In this document: positions 1-5,310 of the stretch, one piece after another
Layout of the letters: the number at the start of each line of letters is the position of its first letter
How positions within the stretch are numbered: the first letter of the stretch is position 1
NCBI GenBank assembly: GCA_031261865.1
Contig: JAISIV010000150.1
Coordinates: 1-6,410, forward strand
Reading direction: 5' to 3'
Length of the DNA stretch: 6,410 bases
Source: Lactobacillaceae bacterium
GTDB lineage: Bacteria > Bacillota > Bacilli > Lactobacillales > Lactobacillaceae
The notes under the pieces: generated by a model
Databases searched by the model: none
Told to the model about the DNA's origin: nothing
Seen by the model: only the letters and a program-made list of their open reading frames with translations
Translations under genes and position numbers: made by a program

Positions 1-20
1 ATTCTTGGTCGGATCTAAGT

Positions 21-44
21 AAACCTCACGCTAATGGGGTTTTT
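21..44 (+). terminator. Probable rho-independent terminator of an upstream gene
   Basis: AAACCTC (21-27) can pair with GGGGTTT (36-42), with one G-U pair and an 8-base loop, and Ts continue to 44. The T tract is then broken by GC. The stem is short, so this is a moderate candidate. Its orientation fits a rightward gene ending just before or at the left edge of the window; stop codons lie at 16-18 and 20-22 in two plus-strand frames. Confidence 0.5.
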
Positions 45-69
45 GCTTACCTTTTTAAATTCTATATAC

Positions 70-98
70 AAAAACAACACTGAAATTAATCAGTGTTG
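70..98 (-). terminator. Rho-independent terminator of the HAD phosphatase gene
   Basis: CAACACTGA (75-83) and TCAGTGTTG (90-98) form a perfect 9-bp stem with a 6-base loop. Read on the minus strand the stem is followed by five Ts (complement of 70-74). It starts 20 bases after the stop codon of the leftward phosphatase gene. On the plus strand there is no T tract after the stem, so it acts mainly leftward. Confidence 0.85.
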
Positions 99-117
99 CA
101 TTTCAAGTGTAAATTCG

Positions 118-936
118 TCATATTAAGGAATCAATCGTTCTTAGCACACCTGACTGATTGTTATCGGCCAATGCGTGTTGTGCCTCGGTAAAATTCTTTT
201 GGATGAATTCAGGAGCGTTTGGCATAACGAATGGCGAATTAACGTAATAAAGCATTTCAAGGTCATTTTCACCGTCCCCGAAAGCCGCCATTTCGTCCCC
301 GTGGACATCTAAATAGTCCCCAAGTTTTTGTAATCCAACTGCTTTACTGATACCGTCATTGATAATATCTAAGGTTCCATATCCTGAAGAAGTTGTTCTT
401 AATCCTTCAATTCCAGTAATGGAAATTAGTTCTTGTGTCATCAATTTTTGATCTGAATCAGACCATCCCATTGAAATCTTTTGAATTGGCTCCGTTATTT
501 GATCAACATTTTCAACTAATTCGAAATGTGGATCTCTTTTTTGACTCCAACGAAGAAAGTCAATTCCAACTGAAGATGGGCTGAAAGTTTTCGTCCGCCC
601 TTCAAACATCACGCGGTCAGGCAAAACAGACAACTTAGGAATGGCTTCAAATAAAGGTTTTAGATATTCACTAGGAAGATTAGATTCGAAGATTACTTTT
701 CCATCCACCATAACTAAACCACCGTTTTGGGCGACGTATGCAATTTGGTTTTCTCGATTGAAATCTTCGAAGACGTGATTAATTCCGTTGAAGGATCTCC
801 CAGAAGAAGCAACGAAATATTTATTTTTTTGATGCAGTTCTTTTAAAACCAACTTCAGCAGATCTCTGTCAAAAGTTTTATCGTCTCTTAAAAAAGTTCC
901 ATCTAGATCTGTTGCGAATAATTTAATATCAGTCAT
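118..936 (-). CDS. Cof-type HAD-superfamily phosphatase
   Basis: This is a 272-residue cytoplasmic sugar-phosphate or phosphoryl-metabolite phosphatase of the Cof/YidA (HAD IIB) type; the substrate cannot be told from sequence. All four HAD motifs are visible. Motif I is DLDGT at residues 10-14, with Asp10 the expected nucleophile and Asp12 the general acid. Motif II is the SSGR at 44-47, with Ser45 where the family usually has Thr. Motif III is Lys198. Motif IV is GDGEND at 220-225, with acidic metal ligands. The region between motifs II and III (about residues 85-190) is the type IIB cap. Length is normal for the family. The start gives the usual N-terminus a few residues before motif I, but its GAGG lies only one base from the ATG, too close for a standard ribosome site. 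It lies 31 bases downstream of tRNA-Cys on the same strand with no terminator between, so it may be read from the tRNA promoter or from its own TATAAT box. Confidence 0.93.
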   Translation of the reverse strand: MTDIKLFATDLDGTFLRDDKTFDRDLLKLVLKELHQKNKYFVASSGRSFNGINHVFEDFNRENQIAYVAQNGGLVMVDGKVIFESNLPSEYLKPLFEAIPKLSVLPDRVMFEGRTKTFSPSSVGIDFLRWSQKRDPHFELVENVDQITEPIQKISMGWSDSDQKLMTQELISITGIEGLRTTSSGYGTLDIINDGISKAVGLQKLGDYLDVHGDEMAAFGDGENDLEMLYYVNSPFVMPNAPEFIQKNFTEAQHALADNNQSGVLRTIDSLI

Positions 937-942
937 ACCTCA

Positions 943-948
943 ATTATA
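943..948 (-). promoter_or_regulatory. Candidate -10 box for the phosphatase gene (leaderless geometry)
   Basis: The minus strand reads a perfect TATAAT ending 6 bases before the ATG at 936. With normal spacing, transcription would begin at or next to the A of the start codon. No good -35 hexamer is seen at 16-18 bases upstream, where the DNA is the 3' end of tRNA-Cys. An AT-rich chance match is possible. Confidence 0.35.
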
Positions 949-967
949 GAGAAAAGACTAATTAATA

Positions 968-1039
968 AGGTGATGACGAGAGTCGAACCCGCGATCACGG
1001 TTTTGCAGACCGTTGCCTTAACCACTTGGCTACATCACC
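968..1039 (-). tRNA. tRNA-Cys (anticodon GCA)
   Basis: The minus strand folds as a full cloverleaf. The acceptor stem GGTGATG pairs with CATCACC, the D arm is GCC/GGC, and the anticodon stem ACGGT/ACCGT encloses loop CTGCAAA. The T arm is GCGGG/CTCGT with loop TTCGACT. The anticodon GCA is the complement of 1004-1006 and reads both Cys codons. The discriminator base is U (968), the known identity base for cysteinyl-tRNA synthetase. The CCA end is not encoded, as the next bases are TTA, so CCA must be added by tRNA nucleotidyltransferase. It appears to be a single tRNA gene, not part of a cluster within the window. Confidence 0.96.
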
Positions 1040-1045
1040 ATTTTG

Positions 1046-1073
1046 AACACGATGAATATTTTAACACGATGAA
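1046..1073. repeat. Tandem 11-bp direct repeat AACACGATGAA
   Basis: AACACGATGAA occurs at 1046-1056 and again at 1063-1073, a period of 17 bases with T-rich sequence before each copy. The second copy overlaps the extended -10 box of the leftward tRNA promoter, and the first covers the expected tRNA transcript start and leader. It could be a local duplication or a paired protein site; sequence alone does not decide. Confidence 0.6.
1058..1066 (-). promoter_or_regulatory. Extended -10 promoter of tRNA-Cys
   Basis: On the minus strand TG (1066-1065), one base, then TAAAAT (1063-1058) form an extended -10 element. The expected start near 1051 gives a leader of about 12 bases before the mature tRNA 5' end at 1039. 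There is no clear -35 hexamer, which an extended -10 can tolerate. Confidence 0.55.
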
Positions 1074-1121
1074 AACAAACAAAATTCATATGCTGTTCAC
1101 CCATTCTAAAGACTAGCTTTC

Positions 1122-1127
1122 TATACT
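1122..1127 (+). promoter_or_regulatory. Weak candidate -10 box for the small membrane protein gene
   Basis: TATACT lies 32 bases before the ATG at 1160, giving a leader of about 26 bases that contains the ribosome site. The only -35-like sequence, TTCACC at 1096-1101, is 20 bases away and poor. It is called mainly because a rightward transcript must begin somewhere in this divergent gap. Confidence 0.3.
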
Positions 1128-1159
1128 GAAACCAAATTCAAAATGAAAAGAGGTTTTAT

Positions 1160-1480
1160 ATGACAGTTTTAATTAATCAGCTTTTGCAATTACTGGTTGG
1201 AGGAGCGCTTGGGATTTTAGGAGTCAAACTGTGCACGTTAGTTTTCGGAAAGGCAAAAAAACCGACCGATGATACAAGTGTGATGAATTTAGTTATCGCC
1301 ATTTTAGCGGGTTACTTAGGTTCTAATATCGGAAATCTGGTCACTGGTGCAGAAAAAATGAATTTAGGAGTAACGTCATTAGGCAACATGTTCGGTTGCG
1401 GATATAGCTTGTTGCCGTCAGTAATTGGGGCGATTGTATTTTCATTTTTTATTGGTTTTATTTTGAAGAAAGTCGCTTAA
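1160..1480 (+). CDS. Small glycine-rich three-helix membrane protein, GlsB/YeaQ/YmgE-like
   Basis: This 106-residue integral membrane protein has three predicted helices at about residues 8-30, 41-62 and 81-102, with a Lys-rich cytoplasmic-type loop at 31-35 and a Lys-Lys near the C-terminus. Glycines are spaced as helix-packing zippers (14, 15, 18, 21; 51, 54, 58; 90, 99). This arrangement resembles the GlsB/YeaQ/YmgE family, once called transglycosylase-associated, a group linked to stress responses but without a known biochemical role. Residues 31-40 and 63-80 make longer loops than the usual roughly 80-residue family member, so the assignment is tentative. Two cysteines (25, 80) lie at membrane edges. 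The start is supported by AAGAGG at 1148-1153 with 6 bases to the ATG. It is the first rightward gene after the divergent gap and ends 21 bases before the DUF1146 gene, with no terminator between. Confidence 0.75.
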   Translation: MTVLINQLLQLLVGGALGILGVKLCTLVFGKAKKPTDDTSVMNLVIAILAGYLGSNIGNLVTGAEKMNLGVTSLGNMFGCGYSLLPSVIGAIVFSFFIGFILKKVA

Positions 1481-1489
1481 TTTACGTCT

Positions 1490-1495
1490 TATAAT
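1490..1495 (+). promoter_or_regulatory. Candidate -10 box for the DUF1146 gene (leaderless geometry)
   Basis: A perfect TATAAT lies 6 bases before the ATG at 1502, so transcription from it would begin on or next to the start codon. The 21-base gap holds no Shine-Dalgarno sequence, which is consistent with a leaderless message. No convincing -35 is seen: TTGAAG at 1463-1468 is 21 bases away. Confidence 0.4.
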
Positions 1496-1501
1496 ATCCG
1501 C

Positions 1502-1702
1502 ATGACGGATTTATTCAGACTATTATTTCAAATTTTCATGATTTATGTCGCTTTTTGGTCGATGCGAAATATCCATTTCACGCCAGACGATAATAGATAC
1601 CCCAATCAACTTGCCACTTTGCGGGTGCTAATCGCCATTGCTTTAGGATATTTGGTTTCGACTTTTTTTATTGGCGCTGCGCTTTTGATTTTGGGACAAT
1701 AA
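1502..1702 (+). CDS. DUF1146 family membrane protein (YwzB-like)
   Basis: This 66-residue protein has two predicted membrane helices, at about residues 4-20 and 41-64, joined by a polar linker with several charged residues. The pattern of an aromatic first helix ending in FW, then a charged linker with a conserved Arg (41) leading into a second helix with a Gly and a Ser-x-Phe-Phe, matches the DUF1146 family typified by Bacillus subtilis YwzB. Its function is unknown. In many Firmicutes members sit near ATP synthase and cell-wall genes such as murA or mbl. Here mbl follows directly after 42 bases, but no ATP synthase or murA gene is present. There is no ribosome site before the ATG, so it is either translated leaderless from the TATAAT at 1490 or reinitiated after the preceding gene. 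Confidence 0.85.
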   Translation: MTDLFRLLFQIFMIYVAFWSMRNIHFTPDDNRYPNQLATLRVLIAIALGYLVSTFFIGAALLILGQ

Positions 1703-1719
1703 ACTCTTCAAAAGGCGGA

Positions 1720-1728
1720 TGATATAAT
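1720..1728 (+). promoter_or_regulatory. Extended -10 promoter before mbl
   Basis: TG (1720-1721), one base, then a perfect TATAAT (1723-1728) form a consensus extended -10. A start near 1735 would place the GAGG ribosome site (1735-1738) at the very 5' end of the mRNA, leaving a leader of about 10 bases. No good -35 is seen at the proper distance. This is the best-formed promoter candidate for the wall operon; readthrough from 1160 is also possible because no terminator intervenes. Confidence 0.5.
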
Positions 1729-1744
1729 TTTTCTGAGGTTTTTT

Positions 1745-2866
1745 ATGTCAAAAGATATTGGAATTGATTTAGGAACAGCCAACGTTTTAATTTACGTTGA
1801 AGGAGAAGGTATTGCTTTAAACGAGCCTTCTGTTGTTGCTATTGACCAAAAAACAGATGCCGTGCTCGCGATCGGAGCCGACGCTTATAAGTGGATTGAT
1901 CGTGGAAATCAAGACATCCGCGTTGTTCGTCCTTTAAAGGACGGAGTTATCTCAGATTTCGATGCGACCGAAGCAATGTTAACCAGTTTCGTCAATCAGT
2001 TGAACGTTAAGGGGCTTTTCAGCAAGCCTAATATCATGATTTGCGCGCCTACCAACATTACTGAAATTGAACGTCGTGCAATAATTGAAGCCGCTCAACA
2101 AGCTGGCGGAGCAAATGTTTATTTGGAATATGAACCAAAGGTCGCTGCCGTTGGTGCTGGTTTGGATATTTATGGGTTCGCCGGAAACATGGTAATTGAT
2201 ATCGGAGGAGGAACTTCCGACGTTGCTGTTCTCTCTGGTGGTGACATCGTGGTTTCCGAGTCGCTTCGCATGGCTGGTGACCAATTCACCCAAGACATCA
2301 TTCGTTACATGCGTAATGAACACGGAATTTTAATTGGAACACCAATGGCCGAGAATATCAAACGTGAAATTGGCTCGACCACACATGTTTTGAATCCAAA
2401 AACAATGGTTATTCGCGGTCAAAATATGCTTGACGCATCATCAATTAAAGGTCTTCCGATTGCCGTTACGATTGATTCGAACGATATTGAGAAGGCTTTA
2501 CGTGCTACTTTAGCTGAAATTTCTGCCAGCGCAAAGAGAATTCTTTCTCAGATTCAGCCAGGTTTAGCAGGGGATATTATTAATCGTGGAATCATGCTCA
2601 CTGGTGGTGGGGCGCTCCTTGGATCGAATGTTGAAGGAGGTGGAATCGACTTATTCCTTCAAAACGAACTTCATGTTCCTGTAAATATTTCAGATTCGCC
2701 GTTAGATAACGTTGCTAAAGGTGCAGGTGTCCTTCTTGAATACGCAAAGAATTCTCGAAAATTAGGTCATCAAGTACTTGGAATCGGCAACGCAAAATCC
2801 AAGAGAAGTACACAAGACTTAGAAAGAGAACTCGTAAATATTAATAAGGTGAGTGGACATGAGTAA
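1745..2866 (+). CDS. mbl: MreB/Mbl-family rod shape-determining actin homologue
   Basis: This ATP-dependent actin-like protein forms membrane-attached filaments that orient lateral wall synthesis by the RodA elongation complex. The actin/Hsp70 fold motifs are present: phosphate 1 DLGTAN at residues 8-13, the catalytic-type Glu130 in the EYEPKVAAVGAG stretch, phosphate 2 DIGGGTSDV at 152-160, and the adenosine motif LTGGGALL at 285-292. The NVKGLFSKP segment (87-95), PTNIT (102-106) and EPKVAA (130-135) resemble Bacillus Mbl more than MreB. At 373 residues it is about 40 longer than the usual 330-335. The excess lies in an insertion near 229-235, a Gly-rich insertion near 293-299, and a charged C-terminal tail from about 340. 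GAGG at 1735-1738 sits 6 bases before the ATG. Its end overlaps the DUF2969 gene by 8 bases. No mreC or mreD is present in the window. Confidence 0.95.
   Translation: MSKDIGIDLGTANVLIYVEGEGIALNEPSVVAIDQKTDAVLAIGADAYKWIDRGNQDIRVVRPLKDGVISDFDATEAMLTSFVNQLNVKGLFSKPNIMICAPTNITEIERRAIIEAAQQAGGANVYLEYEPKVAAVGAGLDIYGFAGNMVIDIGGGTSDVAVLSGGDIVVSESLRMAGDQFTQDIIRYMRNEHGILIGTPMAENIKREIGSTTHVLNPKTMVIRGQNMLDASSIKGLPIAVTIDSNDIEKALRATLAEISASAKRILSQIQPGLAGDIINRGIMLTGGGALLGSNVEGGGIDLFLQNELHVPVNISDSPLDNVAKGAGVLLEYAKNSRKLGHQVLGIGNAKSKRSTQDLERELVNINKVSGHE
2846..2852 (+). promoter_or_regulatory. Shine-Dalgarno that fixes the DUF2969 start
   Basis: AAGGTGA inside the mbl 3' end matches the anti-Shine-Dalgarno sequence. 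It lies 6 bases before the ATG at 2859 but directly abuts the GTG at 2853, so the ATG is the better start although the GTG gives a slightly longer frame. Confidence 0.7.
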
Positions 2867-3074
2867 TAAAGCCCGTGAATTTGATGTTGAGTTAGTAGAT
2901 TCCTCAAATACTCAACTCGATGTTGTCGTGAATAAAAAAGTAGTTGGTTCCGTCATTGATACGCAAACTGGTGACTTTAGAGCTGTAAATGTTCGATCAC
3001 AAAACTTGGGAAGTGCCCATACTCAAGAAATTGCTATTCAAATGGTAATTTCTGATTTCAATTTAAATAATTAA
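2859..3074 (+). CDS. DUF2969 family protein
   Basis: This is a small soluble protein of 71 residues, or 73 if the in-frame GTG at 2853 is used. It looks like the DUF2969 family of lactic acid bacteria, known for standing between mbl and rodA and having no established function. Visible family-like features are an N-terminal acidic beta-strand segment, a Lys-Lys-x-x-Gly turn, and a C-terminus with the Asp-Phe-Asn-Leu-Asn pattern. No signal peptide or membrane helix is present. The start overlaps the end of mbl by 8 bases and the stop overlaps the rodA ATG by one base (TAATG), so its translation should be tied to both neighbours. A role tuning the elongation complex is a guess from position only. 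Confidence 0.85.
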   Translation: MSNKAREFDVELVDSSNTQLDVVVNKKVVGSVIDTQTGDFRAVNVRSQNLGSAHTQEIAIQMVISDFNLNN

Positions 3075-4297
3075 TGCAAAACAGTAATTTAACAAATAGA
3101 GCGATTTCCGTTAGAAGACGATCCACTGAACAAAGAATTGATTGGTGGATTGTTTTTACTGTGATCGGTTTTATGATAATCGGTTTCGTTTCCCTAGCGT
3201 TGTCTTTCTATGCCCAAACTGGGGCCGTGCCAATAAGAACCATGGTTGTCCAATTAGTTTGGTGGACAATAGGTTGGATTGCCGCTCTTATTTTGATGCG
3301 TCTGGACGCTGAAAGTTTGTATCGAATATCTCTTTGGGCTTATGGTGTTGGAATCTTTTTGTTAGTTGCAGTTCTTTTCTTGTATAACCGAGGATTGGCA
3401 GCTTCAACAGGTGCTCGTTCGTGGTTTGCCTTCGGAGGATTTACTTTTCAACCTTCCGAAGTTATGAAACCGGCATTCATTTTAATGCTGAGTAAAGTCA
3501 TCTACGACCATAACCAAAAATATCCAACCCATTCACTTAAAACAGATTGGGTTTTGATAGGGCGTTTGCTTTTGTTCACAGTTCCTGTTTTGGTTTTGAT
3601 GCTTTTGCAACGTGATTTTGGAACAATGTTGGTTTTCGTAGCAATCTTTGTTGGAATGGTTTTCGTCGGGGGAATCTCTACTAGAATCGTTATCCCGGCG
3701 CTTCTAGGGTTCGCGTTTGTTGCTATTGCGACTCTGTTTGCCGTTGCAACTGTTGGTGGTCGTTCGTTATTAATGCGAATTGGTTTTCAAAGTTATCAGT
3801 TCGCTCGTATCGATAGTTGGCTGAATCCCGCTGGAGACACTAGTGCTGATTCATACCAATTAATGCAATCGATTAAAGCAATCGGTTCGGGAAGATTGTT
3901 TGGTAATGGGATTTTTGGAATGAAAGTTAATGTTCCGGTTCGATCATCAGACATGATTTTTTCAACAATCGGTGAAGCTTTTGGTTTCTTGGGTGGAGTA
4001 CTAGTTATTGTCTTGTTCCTATTTTTCTTTTATCTCTTGATTAGACGTGTTTTTGACACTCGTAATTCCTTTTATGCATATGTTGTTACTGGTGTAATCA
4101 TGATGATTATGTTCCACGTTTTTGAAAATATTGGAATGACAATTGGACTATTACCATTGACGGGGATTCCGCTTCCATTTATTTCTCAGGGTGGTTCAGC
4201 TCTTCTTGCGAATATGATTGGTGTTGGATTGACGATGTCCATGACATATCACAATGTCGAGTCTTCTTTTGCAACTAGAAAAGGAGGCTTCCAGTGA
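3074..4297 (+). CDS. rodA: SEDS-family peptidoglycan glycosyltransferase RodA
   Basis: RodA polymerises lipid II into glycan strands during side-wall growth, in complex with a class B penicillin-binding protein, at the cytoplasmic membrane. The 407-residue protein has about ten hydrophobic helices after a basic N-terminus (RRR at 14-16), consistent with a cytoplasmic N-end. SEDS signatures are present: GARSWFAFGGFTFQPSEVMK (113-132, with the functionally important Trp117), LQRDFGT (178-184), NPAGD with YQLMQS and AIGSGRLFGNG (251-279), Asp293 in SSDMIF at the catalytic-Asp position, and PLPFISQGGSALL (366-378). The usual HTDFIF motif is changed to SSDMIF but keeps the Asp. Location after mbl and DUF2969 favours RodA over FtsW. 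No Shine-Dalgarno precedes the ATG; the one-base TAATG overlap suggests termination-reinitiation. The partner PBP is not in this window. Confidence 0.94.
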   Translation: MQNSNLTNRAISVRRRSTEQRIDWWIVFTVIGFMIIGFVSLALSFYAQTGAVPIRTMVVQLVWWTIGWIAALILMRLDAESLYRISLWAYGVGIFLLVAVLFLYNRGLAASTGARSWFAFGGFTFQPSEVMKPAFILMLSKVIYDHNQKYPTHSLKTDWVLIGRLLLFTVPVLVLMLLQRDFGTMLVFVAIFVGMVFVGGISTRIVIPALLGFAFVAIATLFAVATVGGRSLLMRIGFQSYQFARIDSWLNPAGDTSADSYQLMQSIKAIGSGRLFGNGIFGMKVNVPVRSSDMIFSTIGEAFGFLGGVLVIVLFLFFFYLLIRRVFDTRNSFYAYVVTGVIMMIMFHVFENIGMTIGLLPLTGIPLPFISQGGSALLANMIGVGLTMSMTYHNVESSFATRKGGFQ

Positions 4298-5310
4298 ACG
4301 ACGAACTTCTAAGTAAGTATAGATTACGATTGAATGATTTAAGGCGATTAATTCATACCGGTAATATCTATCAAGGTATTAATTCTCAACTAGAGAATTT
4401 GGGCAGGATAATCGTTACGAATTCCAGAGGGATTGTTGAAAGTCATTTTGCTGAATTTTTAGAAGCCAGCAAACAAGCATTTGATGAGGGGAATCACGTC
4501 ATTTTCGACTATCGCCACGATGCTGTAGTTGAACATCAAATGATTGGTCAAATCTCAGATGAGGAGCTATCGAAAGTTTTGATTCTCCTAAGTTCTCCTC
4601 GAAAAGATCAGAGAGACACTGGTGCCTACTTCTTTTTAAGCGAATTGATTGAAAACGATTTACTATCGGTCGAGCAAAAGGACTATTTATTACATACTTT
4701 GCTCAATGACTTAGAATTGTTCAACGAAATCGATATTCCAGAAAGTAGTTTTGTATATCAACGATCATTTGCGATTTTACTGTTGTCGGTCGCGCTTGGT
4801 TACCGAAATCCACAAACTGGTGAAAAATTTTTGCCTGACGAGATGATGGATTATGATTTGATTGTGTCTCAAGTAGCCTTGTATTCGATGTTGGAGTTAA
4901 ATACAAAAGGATTTGACACTGATAGCGGATGGATTCATGCTTATTTACATATTGGAAATGCGGTTGCAGCTTTAATAAATAATCATGAAATACCTGATTT
5001 AGACAGAATATTTCTAGTGGCTACATTGTTAGCCGGTTATCACAAGAATATTACTCCTTACACGATGGGAGAGATTGATCGCGTTGTTGATGCAATGATT
5101 GAGTCGATTCAAAATTTCGAATACCTTGGAGATTACTTCAACAATGTTTTACGAGAATGGGAAATTCAGCTGAAAAAAAGATTTTTATCCAATTCTGAAG
5201 CTGAATGGAACAAAAATTACAACATGATCCATTTTCAGCAAAATGTGATGTTAAAAATAAATGAATTCCCACCAGAAACGCAAGATCTTTTTGGGGATGG
5301 AGGATATTGA
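4294..5310 (+). CDS. DUF2785 domain protein in the wall-elongation operon
   Basis: This 338-residue, apparently cytoplasmic, helix-rich protein has no signal peptide or membrane segment. Its core, about residues 85-275, resembles DUF2785. It shows a repeat-like helix pair with SPRKDQRDTGAYFFLSEL (101-118), the FVYQRSFAILLL stretch (153-164), and GWIHAYLHIGNAVAAL (212-227), which matches the family's Gly-Trp-x-His-x-x-x-His feature. The two histidines, 215 and 219, could bind a ligand or metal, but this is unproven. The N-terminal 85 residues and the acidic/aromatic C-terminal 60 residues are not recognised. The start is a GTG overlapping the rodA stop by 4 bases (GTGA), with a strong AAGGAGG at 4281-4287 and 6-base spacing. 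The stop overlaps the ddl ATG by one base. No enzymatic function is known for the family; context implies a role alongside RodA or Ddl. Confidence 0.85.
   Translation: MNDELLSKYRLRLNDLRRLIHTGNIYQGINSQLENLGRIIVTNSRGIVESHFAEFLEASKQAFDEGNHVIFDYRHDAVVEHQMIGQISDEELSKVLILLSSPRKDQRDTGAYFFLSELIENDLLSVEQKDYLLHTLLNDLELFNEIDIPESSFVYQRSFAILLLSVALGYRNPQTGEKFLPDEMMDYDLIVSQVALYSMLELNTKGFDTDSGWIHAYLHIGNAVAALINNHEIPDLDRIFLVATLLAGYHKNITPYTMGEIDRVVDAMIESIQNFEYLGDYFNNVLREWEIQLKKRFLSNSEAEWNKNYNMIHFQQNVMLKINEFPPETQDLFGDGGY

Noticed and set aside
1..18. Possible last codons of an upstream rightward gene (ILGRI then TAA)
   Set aside because: Too short to support. Other frames also stop nearby, and only the terminator at 21-44 hints that a gene ends here.
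1040..1159. Riboswitch or T-box leader in the divergent gap
   Set aside because: The gap is only 120 bases, contains no T-box-like sequence or antiterminator/terminator pair, and is explained by two promoters and a short repeat.
1143..1163. Six-codon frame (MKRGFI) whose TGA overlaps the ATG at 1160, a possible leader peptide
   Set aside because: There is no ribosome site before its ATG, and its sequence is the Shine-Dalgarno of the next gene read in frame. A chance frame is the simpler explanation.
1979..2323. Minus-strand open frame of 114 codons inside mbl
   Set aside because: It lies wholly within the well-supported mbl gene, has no recognisable domain or ribosome site, and its composition looks like an antisense shadow of conserved codons.
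2853..2858. GTG at 2853 as the DUF2969 start
   Set aside because: The AAGGTGA ribosome site ends right at this codon, leaving no spacing. The ATG at 2859 has the proper 6-base gap.
4721..4906. Minus-strand open frame of 61 codons inside the DUF2785 gene
   Set aside because: It is antisense to a supported gene, with no motif and no start signal.
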